64,000 bases of DNA from DAIPKP01 sp964545875 (lineage in GTDB: Bacteria; Synergistota; Synergistia; Synergistales; Aminiphilaceae), in the NCBI GenBank assembly GCA_964545875.1, contig CAZJHH010000001.1, forward strand, positions 248,001 to 312,000, in the 5' to 3' direction. Made by a program: the position numbers and the translations under genes. Below the pieces are notes generated by a model. That model was given only the letters and a program-made list of their open reading frames with translations. It had not been told where the DNA came from and did not search any database. Positions 52,460 to 61,266 of this stretch are shown here, piece after piece (the first letter of the stretch is position 1; each line of letters begins with the position of its first letter).

Positions 52460-53638
52460 ATGGAACATTCGAAGAACCTGGGTGAGCGGGGGAGGGTGTG
52501 GCTGCTTTCTCTCGGGCACTGCATCAACGATCTGCATGCGGTTTTTCTTCCTACCCTCATGCCTCGTTTCGTGGAAATGCTGGGGCTATCGCTTACTCAG
52601 GTGGGATTTTTCGGTTTTGTGAACGGTATTGCCCACGTGGTGGCCCAGCCGATTTTCGGGCATCTGGCGGACAGCACCAACCGTCCCTGGTATGCGGGGT
52701 TCGGCCCCATGGTAACCGTTTTGGGCACCGGGCTTTTGCCCTACTCGCCCAATTATGGGGTCATGCTTCTTTGTGTGGGGCTCTACAGCGTGGGGAGCGC
52801 CGCCTTTCATCCCCAGGGATGCGGCAGCGTGGGAGCGGTGGTGCCTCCGGAAAGGCTGGCCTTCAGCATATCCCTTTTCAACATGGGAGGCATGGTGGGA
52901 GCCACTCTGAGCCCTTACTACGCCCTTCTCGTGGTTTCCCTCTTCGGGCTCGGAGGCCTTCCCGTAATCATCATTCCCGGAGTGCTTATCGGGGTGGCTC
53001 TTCTCTGGTTTCTGCCCTCCCTGGGGGATCCTCCGGATGAGGCGAAGAAGGCCCTCCGGGGACGGGGGTTTGCGAATATCTTCCGGGTTTTCCGCAAGGT
53101 GCTTCCCATCTGGAGCATATCCTTTCTCTGCAACGCCACCACCCGGAGCGTGACCTTCTTTCTCCCTCTTCTCATTACTTCCCGGGGGGGAACTCTTCTC
53201 GAAGGGGGTACCGCTCTTTTCGTAACCAGCCTTATGGGCACCGCCGCGGCGGTGATGGGAGCGAGGGTGGCGGATCGCATCGGAAAGCGTCGCTTCATAG
53301 GGATCATGCTCTTTTCGGGGCCCTTTTTTCTCTACTTCGCCCTTCACTGCGGGGGCATGCTCTCTCTCGGTTTCTTTACCCTGGGAGTCGCTCTGCTCTC
53401 CTCCACGGTGCCCGTCACTGCCGCCACTGCCATCGAGCGATCCCCGGAATCCCGTTCCGTGGCGAGCTCTCTCATTATGGGGGTTTCCTGGGGGCTTGCG
53501 GGACTCATCACCTTTCCCTTGGGAACTCTGGCGGACCTTTTTGGTATCAATGCAGCCATGCAGGGAGGCATCTTTCTTTCCTGGATAGCTCTGCCCATTC
53601 TTTTCCGGCAGCGTATTCTGGGGTTTTTGAGAGGATAG
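52460..53638 (+). CDS. MFS transporter (Fsr/YfkF-like efflux family)
   Basis: 392 residues, about 12 transmembrane helices. LLSLGHCINDLHAVFLPTLMPRFVEMLGLS at the N-terminus and YSVGSAAFHPQGCGSVGAVVPPERLAFSIS in helix 4-5 are characteristic of the fosmidomycin-resistance-like MFS branch. Probable drug or metabolite exporter in the inner membrane, co-transcribed with or induced by the MocR regulator. Confidence 0.85.
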   Translation: MEHSKNLGERGRVWLLSLGHCINDLHAVFLPTLMPRFVEMLGLSLTQVGFFGFVNGIAHVVAQPIFGHLADSTNRPWYAGFGPMVTVLGTGLLPYSPNYGVMLLCVGLYSVGSAAFHPQGCGSVGAVVPPERLAFSISLFNMGGMVGATLSPYYALLVVSLFGLGGLPVIIIPGVLIGVALLWFLPSLGDPPDEAKKALRGRGFANIFRVFRKVLPIWSISFLCNATTRSVTFFLPLLITSRGGTLLEGGTALFVTSLMGTAAAVMGARVADRIGKRRFIGIMLFSGPFFLYFALHCGGMLSLGFFTLGVALLSSTVPVTAATAIERSPESRSVASSLIMGVSWGLAGLITFPLGTLADLFGINAAMQGGIFLSWIALPILFRQRILGFLRG

Positions 53639-53649
53639 AACCTTTTCGG

Positions 53650-53676
53650 GGGGCCTTCGAAGCTTTCGGAGGCCCC
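53650..53676. terminator. Hairpin at a convergent gene junction
   Basis: 10-bp stem (53650-53659, 53667-53676) with one G-T pair and a 7-nt loop; no T-run on either side. It overlaps the stop codon of the minus-strand diguanylate cyclase gene. Confidence 0.45.
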
Positions 53677-55034
53677 TAACGTTTGGATTCTTTCTGTTCG
53701 TACATCTTCCGGTCCCCCCGGGAGAGGATCTCCCCCAGGGAAACCGGGGATACGGGATTCCAGGGAGCCACGCCCACGCTTACCGCGAGGGGGTAGGAGA
53801 GATGCCCTTCCCGGTTATACTTCCGAAAAGCCTCCTCTATCCGGCGGAGTGTCTCGGGGGGGATGTCCGCCTCTTCGTGGCTCACCAGGGCGGCGAACTC
53901 GTCTCCTCCCACCCGGCCGATGATTCCCGAGGGATGGAGGCTTCCCTGAAGAAGCGTGGCGGCCTCCCGAAGAGCCCGGTCTCCTTCCTCGTGTCCCAGG
54001 GTATCGTTAATGTGTTTGAGCCCGTCGAGATCCGCAAAAAGACAGGTGGCATGGAGCCCCTTCTCCTGGGCCCTTTCGAGAAATACCGTGCCCTTGGCAA
54101 AAAAACCCCGCCGGTTGAGGAGCCCCGTAAGGCTGTCGGTGTCCGCCTCTTTGCGAAGAAGCTCCCGGAGCTGCACCGTCTCGGTAATGTCCCGGATGGT
54201 GACGAGCCGGACGAGCTCGCCGTTCCAGTTGCACGTCGCGATCCGGAGATCTCCTATCACTTTCCCTCCTTCCGGGGAGGAAAGGAGAACTTCCTGGCGA
54301 TCCTCCTTTTCCAGGGGAAATTCCAGGGGTTTCCCCTGGAGATCTTCGGAGGAAGCGTTCAGCAGGAGTTCCGCCGCCGGATTGGCGTAGTAGATCATGT
54401 TCTCGCCATTGATGACCAGGGCCGCATCCTCCATGGTTTCCATGAGGGTCTGGAAATTGGCGTGAGCCTGTTTAGCTTCTTCCAGGGCGTTGCGATAGTC
54501 TCCTCCCAACTGTTTGAGCTGGTTGTTCTGAACCACCGCAGTTTCGAAGGTGGAGAGCAGGAGGTCGATAATCTGGATCCGGTCCGCCGTAAGGCGGTGA
54601 TACTGACCGGAGAAGAAGACCTCCACCGTCATCTGGGCCTGCCCCGCCTTGCGCAGTTCCAGGTTCGTAAGAATGATCTCCAGCCTCCGGAGAAGGTGCT
54701 CCGGATCGTAGGGCTTGGGATGAAAGTTATCCGCCCCGCATTTGAGTCCCTTGATGACATCCTCGGGATCCGAAAGGGCGGTGAGAATAATCACCGGGAT
54801 GGCCGCGAGATCCGGTTCGTCCTTGATGCGGCGGCACATGTCGTAACCGTCCATCTCGGGCATCATGATGTCCGTGATGACTACGGCAGGTTTTTCCGCC
54901 CGGGTCATCTCCAATCCCTCCATGCCGTTCCGGGCGAGAAGAACGCGGTATCCCTCCCTGGAGAGAAGGTGTTCCAGGCGTTTTGCCTGGGTCAGGCTGT
55001 CCTCTACCACGAGGACGGTGGCATCTTTTTTCAT
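53676..55034 (-). CDS. WspR-like response regulator: receiver-PAS-GGDEF diguanylate cyclase
   Basis: 452 residues from ATG 55034 (GGGGAG upstream). Receiver 1-125 with phospho-Asp55 in VVITDIMMPEMDG and KPYD Lys; coiled helical link 125-195; PAS-like domain about 195-290 (NFQTLMETMEDAALVINGENMIYYANPAAELLL); GGDEF about 300-450 with intact GRVGGDEF and FADLDGLKHINDTLGH. The RxxD site is absent (PSGI). Last gene of the chemosensory operon, thus the predicted output protein, phosphorylated by the CheA hybrid and controlling c-di-GMP. The PAS insertion distinguishes it from Pseudomonas WspR. Confidence 0.93.
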   Translation of the reverse strand: MKKDATVLVVEDSLTQAKRLEHLLSREGYRVLLARNGMEGLEMTRAEKPAVVITDIMMPEMDGYDMCRRIKDEPDLAAIPVIILTALSDPEDVIKGLKCGADNFHPKPYDPEHLLRRLEIILTNLELRKAGQAQMTVEVFFSGQYHRLTADRIQIIDLLLSTFETAVVQNNQLKQLGGDYRNALEEAKQAHANFQTLMETMEDAALVINGENMIYYANPAAELLLNASSEDLQGKPLEFPLEKEDRQEVLLSSPEGGKVIGDLRIATCNWNGELVRLVTIRDITETVQLRELLRKEADTDSLTGLLNRRGFFAKGTVFLERAQEKGLHATCLFADLDGLKHINDTLGHEEGDRALREAATLLQGSLHPSGIIGRVGGDEFAALVSHEEADIPPETLRRIEEAFRKYNREGHLSYPLAVSVGVAPWNPVSPVSLGEILSRGDRKMYEQKESKR

Positions 55035-55072
55035 GGCTGTCTCCCCTTGTATCGGTATCGTACTATCGGATG

Positions 55073-56152
55073 CTATCGAAGCAGTTTCCCCAAGATGCGG
55101 GCGATAAAGGCGGGGGATCCCACGTATTCCGGAGCGTTGAGCCGTACCGCCTCGCCGGGCATGCCCCAGACTACCGAGGTTTCTCGGCTCTGGGCGAAGG
55201 TGAGAGCCCCGAGATCCCGTAAGTATCTGAGTTCCAGGGCTCCGTCCCTTCCCATGCCGGAAAAGAGAACGGCCCCCAAATCGCCCCCGTAAATCTTGGC
55301 GGCGGTGCGGAAGAGCCAGGAGGCCGCCGGGCGGACTCCGTGTTCCGGAGGATCCTTCGAAAAAATAAGGGCTCCCTCGGGGTTCATGCCGAGATGTACC
55401 CCGCTGGGAGCGAGATAGACCGTTCCCCCTCGGGGAATCTCCCTCTCTTCGGCGAGCTTCACGGAAAGGGGACTGTTTTTTCCGAGCCACTCCGCCAATC
55501 CCGAATCGAATCCCTTGCTGATATGCTGTACCACCAGCAGGGGGCAGGAGAAGGTGCCGGGAAGATGCGAAAGAAACTCCGTCAGGGCTTGAGGGCCTCC
55601 GGTGGATGCTCCCACCACCACACTTTTGATGTTCGGGAACCGTTTCTTCAGGGTGTCCTCCGAGGGCTCGGAAAACGTGCCGGAGGAGGGGGCCGCTTTT
55701 TCCCGGGGATCTTTTTTCTGCAAGGGATCCAGCCTCGGGCGCAGGCGTTTTACCTTCGTGAGGGCGGCGGATTTTACGATGCGAAAGATGGGAAAAAGCT
55801 GTTCATCCTTTTCGAAGAGATCCTTTTCGGGCTTCGGCAGAATGGCCACGGCTCCCGCATCCATGGCCCGGAAGGTTTTTTCCACCTCCCGGGGCTCCCA
55901 CTGGGAGCTGATGATAATCACCGGAGTGGGGTGGGGGGATTCCATGATCTTTCGGGTGGCGGTAAAGCCATCCATGCCGGGCATGCTGATGTCCATGGTG
56001 ATGACGTCCACCGGTTGTTTCCCGAGAAAAGCCAGGGCCTCCTCGCCGCTTCCGAGACATGCGGTTACGAGAATTTCCGGATCCCGGCTCAACACGTCCC
56101 GGAGTATTCTTTGCATGAGAGGTGAATCGTCCACCACGAGAACCCGAATCAT
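55073..56152 (-). CDS. cheB: CheB protein-glutamate methylesterase (WspF-like)
   Basis: 359 residues from ATG 56152 (GAGGGG 8 nt upstream). Receiver 1-120 with phospho-Asp54 in DVITMDISMPGMDG. CheB methylesterase about 165-355 with catalytic Ser in VVGASTGGPQAL, His in VQHISKGFDSGLAEWL and Asp in SGMGRDGALE. Demethylates the receptor for adaptation. Gaps of 37 and 38 nt link it to the CheA and GGDEF genes. Confidence 0.95.
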   Translation of the reverse strand: MIRVLVVDDSPLMQRILRDVLSRDPEILVTACLGSGEEALAFLGKQPVDVITMDISMPGMDGFTATRKIMESPHPTPVIIISSQWEPREVEKTFRAMDAGAVAILPKPEKDLFEKDEQLFPIFRIVKSAALTKVKRLRPRLDPLQKKDPREKAAPSSGTFSEPSEDTLKKRFPNIKSVVVGASTGGPQALTEFLSHLPGTFSCPLLVVQHISKGFDSGLAEWLGKNSPLSVKLAEEREIPRGGTVYLAPSGVHLGMNPEGALIFSKDPPEHGVRPAASWLFRTAAKIYGGDLGAVLFSGMGRDGALELRYLRDLGALTFAQSRETSVVWGMPGEAVRLNAPEYVGSPAFIARILGKLLR

Positions 56153-56189
56153 TGCCACCACCCCCTCGTTCCGAAGAATTTTTCTAAAA

Positions 56190-58517
56190 TTAAAGTAGGC
56201 TTCCTATAGTGTCAAGAAGATTTTTCTGGTCGAAACCGCTTTTCAGGATGTACGCGTTCGCTCCCGCCTCCACTCCTTTCTCCCGGTCCTCCCGGGATTC
56301 CAGAGACGTCACGAGGATTACCGGAAGTTCACCCAAGGAGGAGCGGATGGCCTGAGTGAGTTCGAAGCCGTTTCTCCGAGGCATTTCCACATCCGAGACC
56401 ACCAGGTCGAAGGAGTTCTGTTGTAGCTTTTCCCAGGCATCTTGGCCGTCCACGGCGGTTTCCACGTAAAATCCTGCGGCGGCGAGGACGTTTCGCAGAA
56501 GGGTGCGGGAGGTAAGGGAATCTTCCGCCACCAGGATTCGGGGGATGGGTTTCTCTTCGGAAGGTTCTGGGGATAACTCCGGAGCTCCGTTTTTCGAGAG
56601 CGAGAGCAGAAGATCCGTGGGATTGAGCACGGGCACCACCTTTCCCGAACCGAGTACGGTGGCTCCCGAGACGTTTCGCACCCGTTGGAGCTGTCTGCCC
56701 AGGGGTTTGAGGAGAACCTCCTGCTCTCCCACCACCCGGTCCACTCCGAAGGCGCCCCGGAGAGATCCCGAAGAGAGCACCACTAGGTTTACGATCTCTT
56801 TCCGAAGAGGTTCCCGGAATTTTTCGGAGAGGTCCAGGATCTTGCCGAGAGAAACCAGGGGGATGGGAACTTCTTCATGCCGTATGGTTTCGCACCGCTT
56901 CAGGATTTTGATCTCTTTTCGCGGAATTCGTCCCACCCGGGCGACATTTGCCGAGGGAAGCACGAAGATTTGCCCCCGTTCCTCCACGAGAACTCCTCGG
57001 AAAGTGGCCAGGGTCAAGGGGAGGGAAATCCGGAACGTGGTCCCCCTGCCCGGAGTGGAGTCTATGGAGATGGTTCCTCCCAGAGCTTCCACTTTCTGCT
57101 GCACAATGGCCATACCCAGTCCTCGTCCGGAAATGTCCGTAATGAGGGGGCTTGTGGAAATTCCCGAGCGGAAAAGGAGCATCCTCGCTCCGGTTTCATC
57201 GAGAGCCGAAGCTTCTTGAGAAGAGAGTATTCCCGCTTTTACGGCATTTTCCCGTAGTTTGGCGGTGTCGATTCCTCGGCCATCGTCCTGCACCAGGAGT
57301 TCCACCCGATTGCCGTCCACGTGGGATGCGTGGATGGCCACGGTTCCCAGGGGCCTTTTGCCCTTGCCGCGCCGTTCTGCCGGGAGTTCGAGACCGTGAT
57401 CCACGCTGTTCCGGAGAAGATGGACGAGAGGATCCTTCAGGCCTTCGAGAATACGCTTGTCCACCTCCACGTCTCCTCCCAGAACGAAGAGTTCCGCCTC
57501 TTTTCCCAGTTCCTTCGCGAGATTCCGGAAGATCTTCGGAAATCCCTGAAGAAGGGAGGAGAAGGGGAGCATCAATACCGATCGGGTTCCTTCCAGGAGG
57601 TTCCGAACCAAGGTTCTGGTGATGCGCTGGTCCTCTCTCAGGGCTTTTCGGGTATGCCGGATCTGTTCGTGAATCTCTCCCAGCCGGGGCATTCCCGAGA
57701 GAAGAAAGGAGGAAAGTTCCCGGGGGAGAGGGGTTTCTTTTCGAGATGGCCGTTCCAGCCCGCCCAGAAGGCGCTCCCACTCGTTTTTCCAGGCGGTTAC
57801 CCGGGAGAGAAGTTCCTCGATTTCTTCTATGCGGGTTCCCAGGGTGAGATGAAGGGATAGGAGCTCCTCCGCTCTCAGAAGGAGGGAATCCAGCTTGGAG
57901 GCCCGGATTCGGATCATCTCGGAGGATCCTCCGGAAAGCCCGGTTTCTGTGGTTTGGGGGATCTCCGGTGTTGAAGATCCCTCGGAGGTACTGGCGGAAG
58001 AAGGCCGAAGCGCCTCGGAGAGCTCCGGTTCCTCTTGGGGCGGCTCCTGGGATGTTTTTTCCGGAATTCCGCCGGAAAAAGGTTTTCGAAGAGACTGGGA
58101 CGGAGATTTGCCTTTTTCCGGCTCCAGCAGTTTCTCGATTTTCCCCGCCAGAAGCTCCGCCTTTCGGCGATCCTGGGATTCTTCGGGGACGGCGATCATC
58201 TCCGAAAGAAGATCCGCCCCTTCCTGAAGGATGTCGAAATCCTTTTGCGAAAGCTGGAGGAGCTCCTTTTTCATGTTCGAAAAAACGCTCTCCATGACCT
58301 GGCATATGGATGCCATGGCGGGCATCTGCACCGCCTGAGAAGCTCCCTTCAGGCTATGAGCCGCGCGGTATACCGACTCCAGCACTTTGGGAGAGAGGTT
58401 CGGAACGTTTTTTTCCAGGTCCAGCATGCCCTGTACCATGACCTGGAGATATTCCTCGGCCTCCAGAACGAAGTCCCTTCGCAATTCTTCGAGAAATTCC
58501 CGATCCTCGGAAAACAT
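56190..58517 (-). CDS. cheA: CheA-receiver hybrid histidine kinase (WspE-like)
   Basis: 775 residues. Hpt domain with phospho-His54 in YRAAHSLKG; Pro/Glu/Ser-rich linker about 130-205 with no recognisable CheY-binding P2 domain; dimerisation helices; ATPase with HLLRNSVDHGLELP, QDDGRGID, GRGLGMAIVQQ and GTTFRISLPLTLA; CheW-like regulatory domain about 515-640; C-terminal receiver about 655-775 with phospho-Asp in DLVVSDVEMPRRNG. A fused receiver is typical of WspE/FrzE-type alternative-function pathways rather than flagellar CheA. Confidence 0.95.
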   Translation of the reverse strand: MFSEDREFLEELRRDFVLEAEEYLQVMVQGMLDLEKNVPNLSPKVLESVYRAAHSLKGASQAVQMPAMASICQVMESVFSNMKKELLQLSQKDFDILQEGADLLSEMIAVPEESQDRRKAELLAGKIEKLLEPEKGKSPSQSLRKPFSGGIPEKTSQEPPQEEPELSEALRPSSASTSEGSSTPEIPQTTETGLSGGSSEMIRIRASKLDSLLLRAEELLSLHLTLGTRIEEIEELLSRVTAWKNEWERLLGGLERPSRKETPLPRELSSFLLSGMPRLGEIHEQIRHTRKALREDQRITRTLVRNLLEGTRSVLMLPFSSLLQGFPKIFRNLAKELGKEAELFVLGGDVEVDKRILEGLKDPLVHLLRNSVDHGLELPAERRGKGKRPLGTVAIHASHVDGNRVELLVQDDGRGIDTAKLRENAVKAGILSSQEASALDETGARMLLFRSGISTSPLITDISGRGLGMAIVQQKVEALGGTISIDSTPGRGTTFRISLPLTLATFRGVLVEERGQIFVLPSANVARVGRIPRKEIKILKRCETIRHEEVPIPLVSLGKILDLSEKFREPLRKEIVNLVVLSSGSLRGAFGVDRVVGEQEVLLKPLGRQLQRVRNVSGATVLGSGKVVPVLNPTDLLLSLSKNGAPELSPEPSEEKPIPRILVAEDSLTSRTLLRNVLAAAGFYVETAVDGQDAWEKLQQNSFDLVVSDVEMPRRNGFELTQAIRSSLGELPVILVTSLESREDREKGVEAGANAYILKSGFDQKNLLDTIGSLL

Positions 58518-58539
58518 GGTTATCCTCGGTTCCGGAGCA

Positions 58540-60549
58540 TCAGAGCGTATACCGATCTATCAGGGAAGCCAGTTTTTTCCCCATATCCTTGAGATTTTCC
58601 GAGGCGGCTTCGAGATCCTTCATTCCCGTCACGTTCTGCTCCCCTGCAATCTTCATGCTTTCCATGGCCTGGGATACCTGGTCGATTCCCGTGAAAAGCT
58701 CGTTATTTGCCGCGGCGATCTCCGCAGCGGTCTGGGCGGATTCCATAAACTGCCGGGTGATTTTTTGAATGGATTCCCTTGAGGGAACCGCATCCAGGGT
58801 GCCCTGATCCACCGCCTTGGAGCCCTGTTCGATGGCCATCACTGCGGCCCCGGTGGCTTTCTGGATGTCCTTGAGAATTCGCTGTACCTCCTTGGCGGAT
58901 TGTTTGGATTGCTCCGCCAGGCTCTTGATTTCCTGGGCCACCACGGAAAATCCCCGGCCGTACTCCCCCGCCTTGGCAGCTTCCACCGCGGCGTTTACCG
59001 CCAGAAGATTGGACTGCTCCGCCAGATCCTCCACGGTATCTGTGATTTCACCCACTTCCTGGCTTTGTTCGCTGAGCCGTACGATGGTCTCCGCAATGGA
59101 GGTCATCCGTTCTCCGATATGTTCCATTCCGGTGAGGAGTTTTTCCGTGGCGTGTTTGCCGTTGTCCACCACCTCCAGACCATTCCGGGCGAACTGGGCC
59201 ACGTTGGTGCTTTTCTGGCTGGTGATTTCGGCGGTGGTGCGGACCTCCTCCATGGTGGCGGTGGTTTCCACCACCGCCACCGAGGCCTCTTCGGCTCCTG
59301 CGGTGATCTGGGAGACCGAGGCGGAGATCTGGCAGGCTGCGGATCCCAGGGTGTTGACCATCTCCTTCACCATGGCGATATGAGTGCGAAGGCTCAGGGT
59401 AAGAGCCTGAACCCCCTGGGCGAGCACGCCGATTTCATCACTCCGGGCGAGGAATTTTTCCGGCACGTTCTGTCGCAGATCTCCTTCGGTAAGCCGAGAA
59501 AGAAAGGAGACGGCCGAAATCAGGGGAACCGTGATGCTGCGGGTCATGAGGAGGGCGATGATTACTCCAGCAAGAAGAGTGACCATCATGGTCACGAGGA
59601 GAAGAGAGATGGTGTCTCCCAGGTTTACGGCGGCTTTTTCCGCCGCGGACAGGGCGTTTTTCTCCCCCTGGGTTGCTATGGACTCCACCTCCCGGAGCAC
59701 CTTCTCCGCTGCGGCGATACGCCGGGTTTCCAGGGTGTTCAGGAGAGTCCAGTCTTCGAGAATTCGAAGAATCACCTGTTTATAGGCTTCTCGGGCTTTC
59801 TCAATGGCTTCGATCTGCCCAAGATTTTCCGGGGAGGAGCCGCGTTCTCCAAGTTCTTTAAGAATGTTTTCCATTTCCTGGAACTTGCCCAGGACATTTT
59901 GGAGGATCTCTGGATTCCGGAGGGTTTGACTCTTGAAGTCCGCCACCAGAATTTCGTTTTCCAGGTCGATGACGCGGTTCATTTTTTCGCTTTTTTCCAC
60001 CCCTTGAAGTGCCTCGTGGAGGGCTTCCTGTTTTCGGAAATTTTCCTCGAGCTTGATTTTTTGAGAGTGCAGATACGTCTGAGCATTCAGGAAAAAGGTT
60101 TCCTGAGCCGCATCCGCGAGTTTTCGGGATTCCCGGAGGGTACGCACGGCTTGCTGTGTCTGTTCCAGGAGCTGACCGTAGAGGGTTACCGCTTCCGAGG
60201 CTTTTCGGATCCCTTCCCGGAGAGCTTCCAGGGAGGGATAGGCGGCTCCGAGCTTCTCCGCGTCTTCCAGGGCTTTCCGGAGCTCTTTCAGGTGCTCTTC
60301 CCCCCGTTCCAGGTAGGAATCTTTCAGCGTGTGGGCGTATCCCCGGATTTCGTACATCACGCTCAGGGCGAGCCGCTGTACCGATGCGGCGGTCACCATT
60401 TCGGGCACCGCTTCTCTTGCCAGGGAATGGGCGGTTTTACGAGCTTCGGACATGCTGTAACGACTGACCAGGCTTACTCCCGTAAAAATCAGGAGAAGGG
60501 CTCCAAAAACGAAACAGAGCTTTATTCCGAGGGTGATTTTTCGCGGCAT
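58540..60549 (-). CDS. Methyl-accepting chemotaxis receptor (WspA-like position)
   Basis: 669 residues. TM1 about 10-28, large helical periplasmic sensor (about 35-300, two helical bundles, HBM-like), TM2 about 304-325, HAMP about 326-380, signalling domain with hairpin tip EDLAEQSNLLAVNAAVEAAKAGEYGRGFSVVA. It ends IDRYTL with no CheR/CheB-tethering pentapeptide, consistent with a CheR carrying its own TPR adaptor. The only receptor in the operon, 22 nt before cheA. Confidence 0.94.
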   Translation of the reverse strand: MPRKITLGIKLCFVFGALLLIFTGVSLVSRYSMSEARKTAHSLAREAVPEMVTAASVQRLALSVMYEIRGYAHTLKDSYLERGEEHLKELRKALEDAEKLGAAYPSLEALREGIRKASEAVTLYGQLLEQTQQAVRTLRESRKLADAAQETFFLNAQTYLHSQKIKLEENFRKQEALHEALQGVEKSEKMNRVIDLENEILVADFKSQTLRNPEILQNVLGKFQEMENILKELGERGSSPENLGQIEAIEKAREAYKQVILRILEDWTLLNTLETRRIAAAEKVLREVESIATQGEKNALSAAEKAAVNLGDTISLLLVTMMVTLLAGVIIALLMTRSITVPLISAVSFLSRLTEGDLRQNVPEKFLARSDEIGVLAQGVQALTLSLRTHIAMVKEMVNTLGSAACQISASVSQITAGAEEASVAVVETTATMEEVRTTAEITSQKSTNVAQFARNGLEVVDNGKHATEKLLTGMEHIGERMTSIAETIVRLSEQSQEVGEITDTVEDLAEQSNLLAVNAAVEAAKAGEYGRGFSVVAQEIKSLAEQSKQSAKEVQRILKDIQKATGAAVMAIEQGSKAVDQGTLDAVPSRESIQKITRQFMESAQTAAEIAAANNELFTGIDQVSQAMESMKIAGEQNVTGMKDLEAASENLKDMGKKLASLIDRYTL

Positions 60550-60644
60550 TTCAAGATCCTCTCCTTTGTTTTCATATGCGTTCGAGCATGTTTTGCCCGA
60601 GCCTTCGGAAGACTTCGAAGAATGTCTTTATTTTTCGGCCCGTC

Positions 60645-61208
60645 TCATACATCCTCACGTATCACCATCGAAGGATCCCCCAGAATGGCGGAAACCTTCA
60701 GGATGCCGAGATCTCCCTCGGCAACCCCCAGAAGATAGGTTCCTCCGATACCTGTCATGGTGGGGAGGGGAGGGGCTATGTCCTTGCGGGGGATGCGCCT
60801 TACTCCCACAAGGGCATCCACGAGAATGCCCATTTCCAGATCCGGCGATTGAAGCACCACCACCAGGGGTCTGTGAGAGATCTCTTCCCTGGGGATCCCG
60901 AAAAAAGTCTTGAGATCCACCACCGAAAGAATACGTCCCCGAAGGTTCAGGATTCCCGCCACGAAGGGAGGAGTGCAGGGAAGAGGCGTGAGTTCCTGGA
61001 GGGGAAAGATCTCTCCCGTATAGAGAGATTCCGCTCCGTAGCGCTCTTTTCCGAGGCGAAACTCCACCACCTCCAGAGTTTCTTCAGGAAGTTCCTCCTT
61101 CAGGGAGTCTCGGGCGAGTTTTTTCGCCCGCTCCCGGAGAAGGGTCTGTTTTCGTTCTTCCCGTTTTTCGGGGGGAAGAACGTTTTTTATGATTTTTTCG
61201 TTCAGCAT
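60645..61208 (-). CDS. cheW: CheW coupling protein with basic N-terminal extension (WspB/D-like)
   Basis: 187 residues. The first about 45 are Lys/Arg/Glu-rich and helical; the CheW domain follows (VEFRLGKERYGAESLY, FVAGILNLRGRILSVVDLKTFFG, MGILVDALVGVRRIP). It links receptor and CheA. One of two CheW genes of the operon; gap of 95 nt to the receptor gene. Confidence 0.92.
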   Translation of the reverse strand: MLNEKIIKNVLPPEKREERKQTLLRERAKKLARDSLKEELPEETLEVVEFRLGKERYGAESLYTGEIFPLQELTPLPCTPPFVAGILNLRGRILSVVDLKTFFGIPREEISHRPLVVVLQSPDLEMGILVDALVGVRRIPRKDIAPPLPTMTGIGGTYLLGVAEGDLGILKVSAILGDPSMVIREDV

Positions 61209-61266
61209 CTAATCGAGGCCCTCTCTTTCCGGGTTAGGGGATTTTTACGTTCTTCGCCTGTGCGTG

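Noticed and set aside
56503..58305. Several long ORFs inside cheA on both strands
   Set aside because: Arg/Ser/Pro-rich alternative frames of a well-defined CheA.
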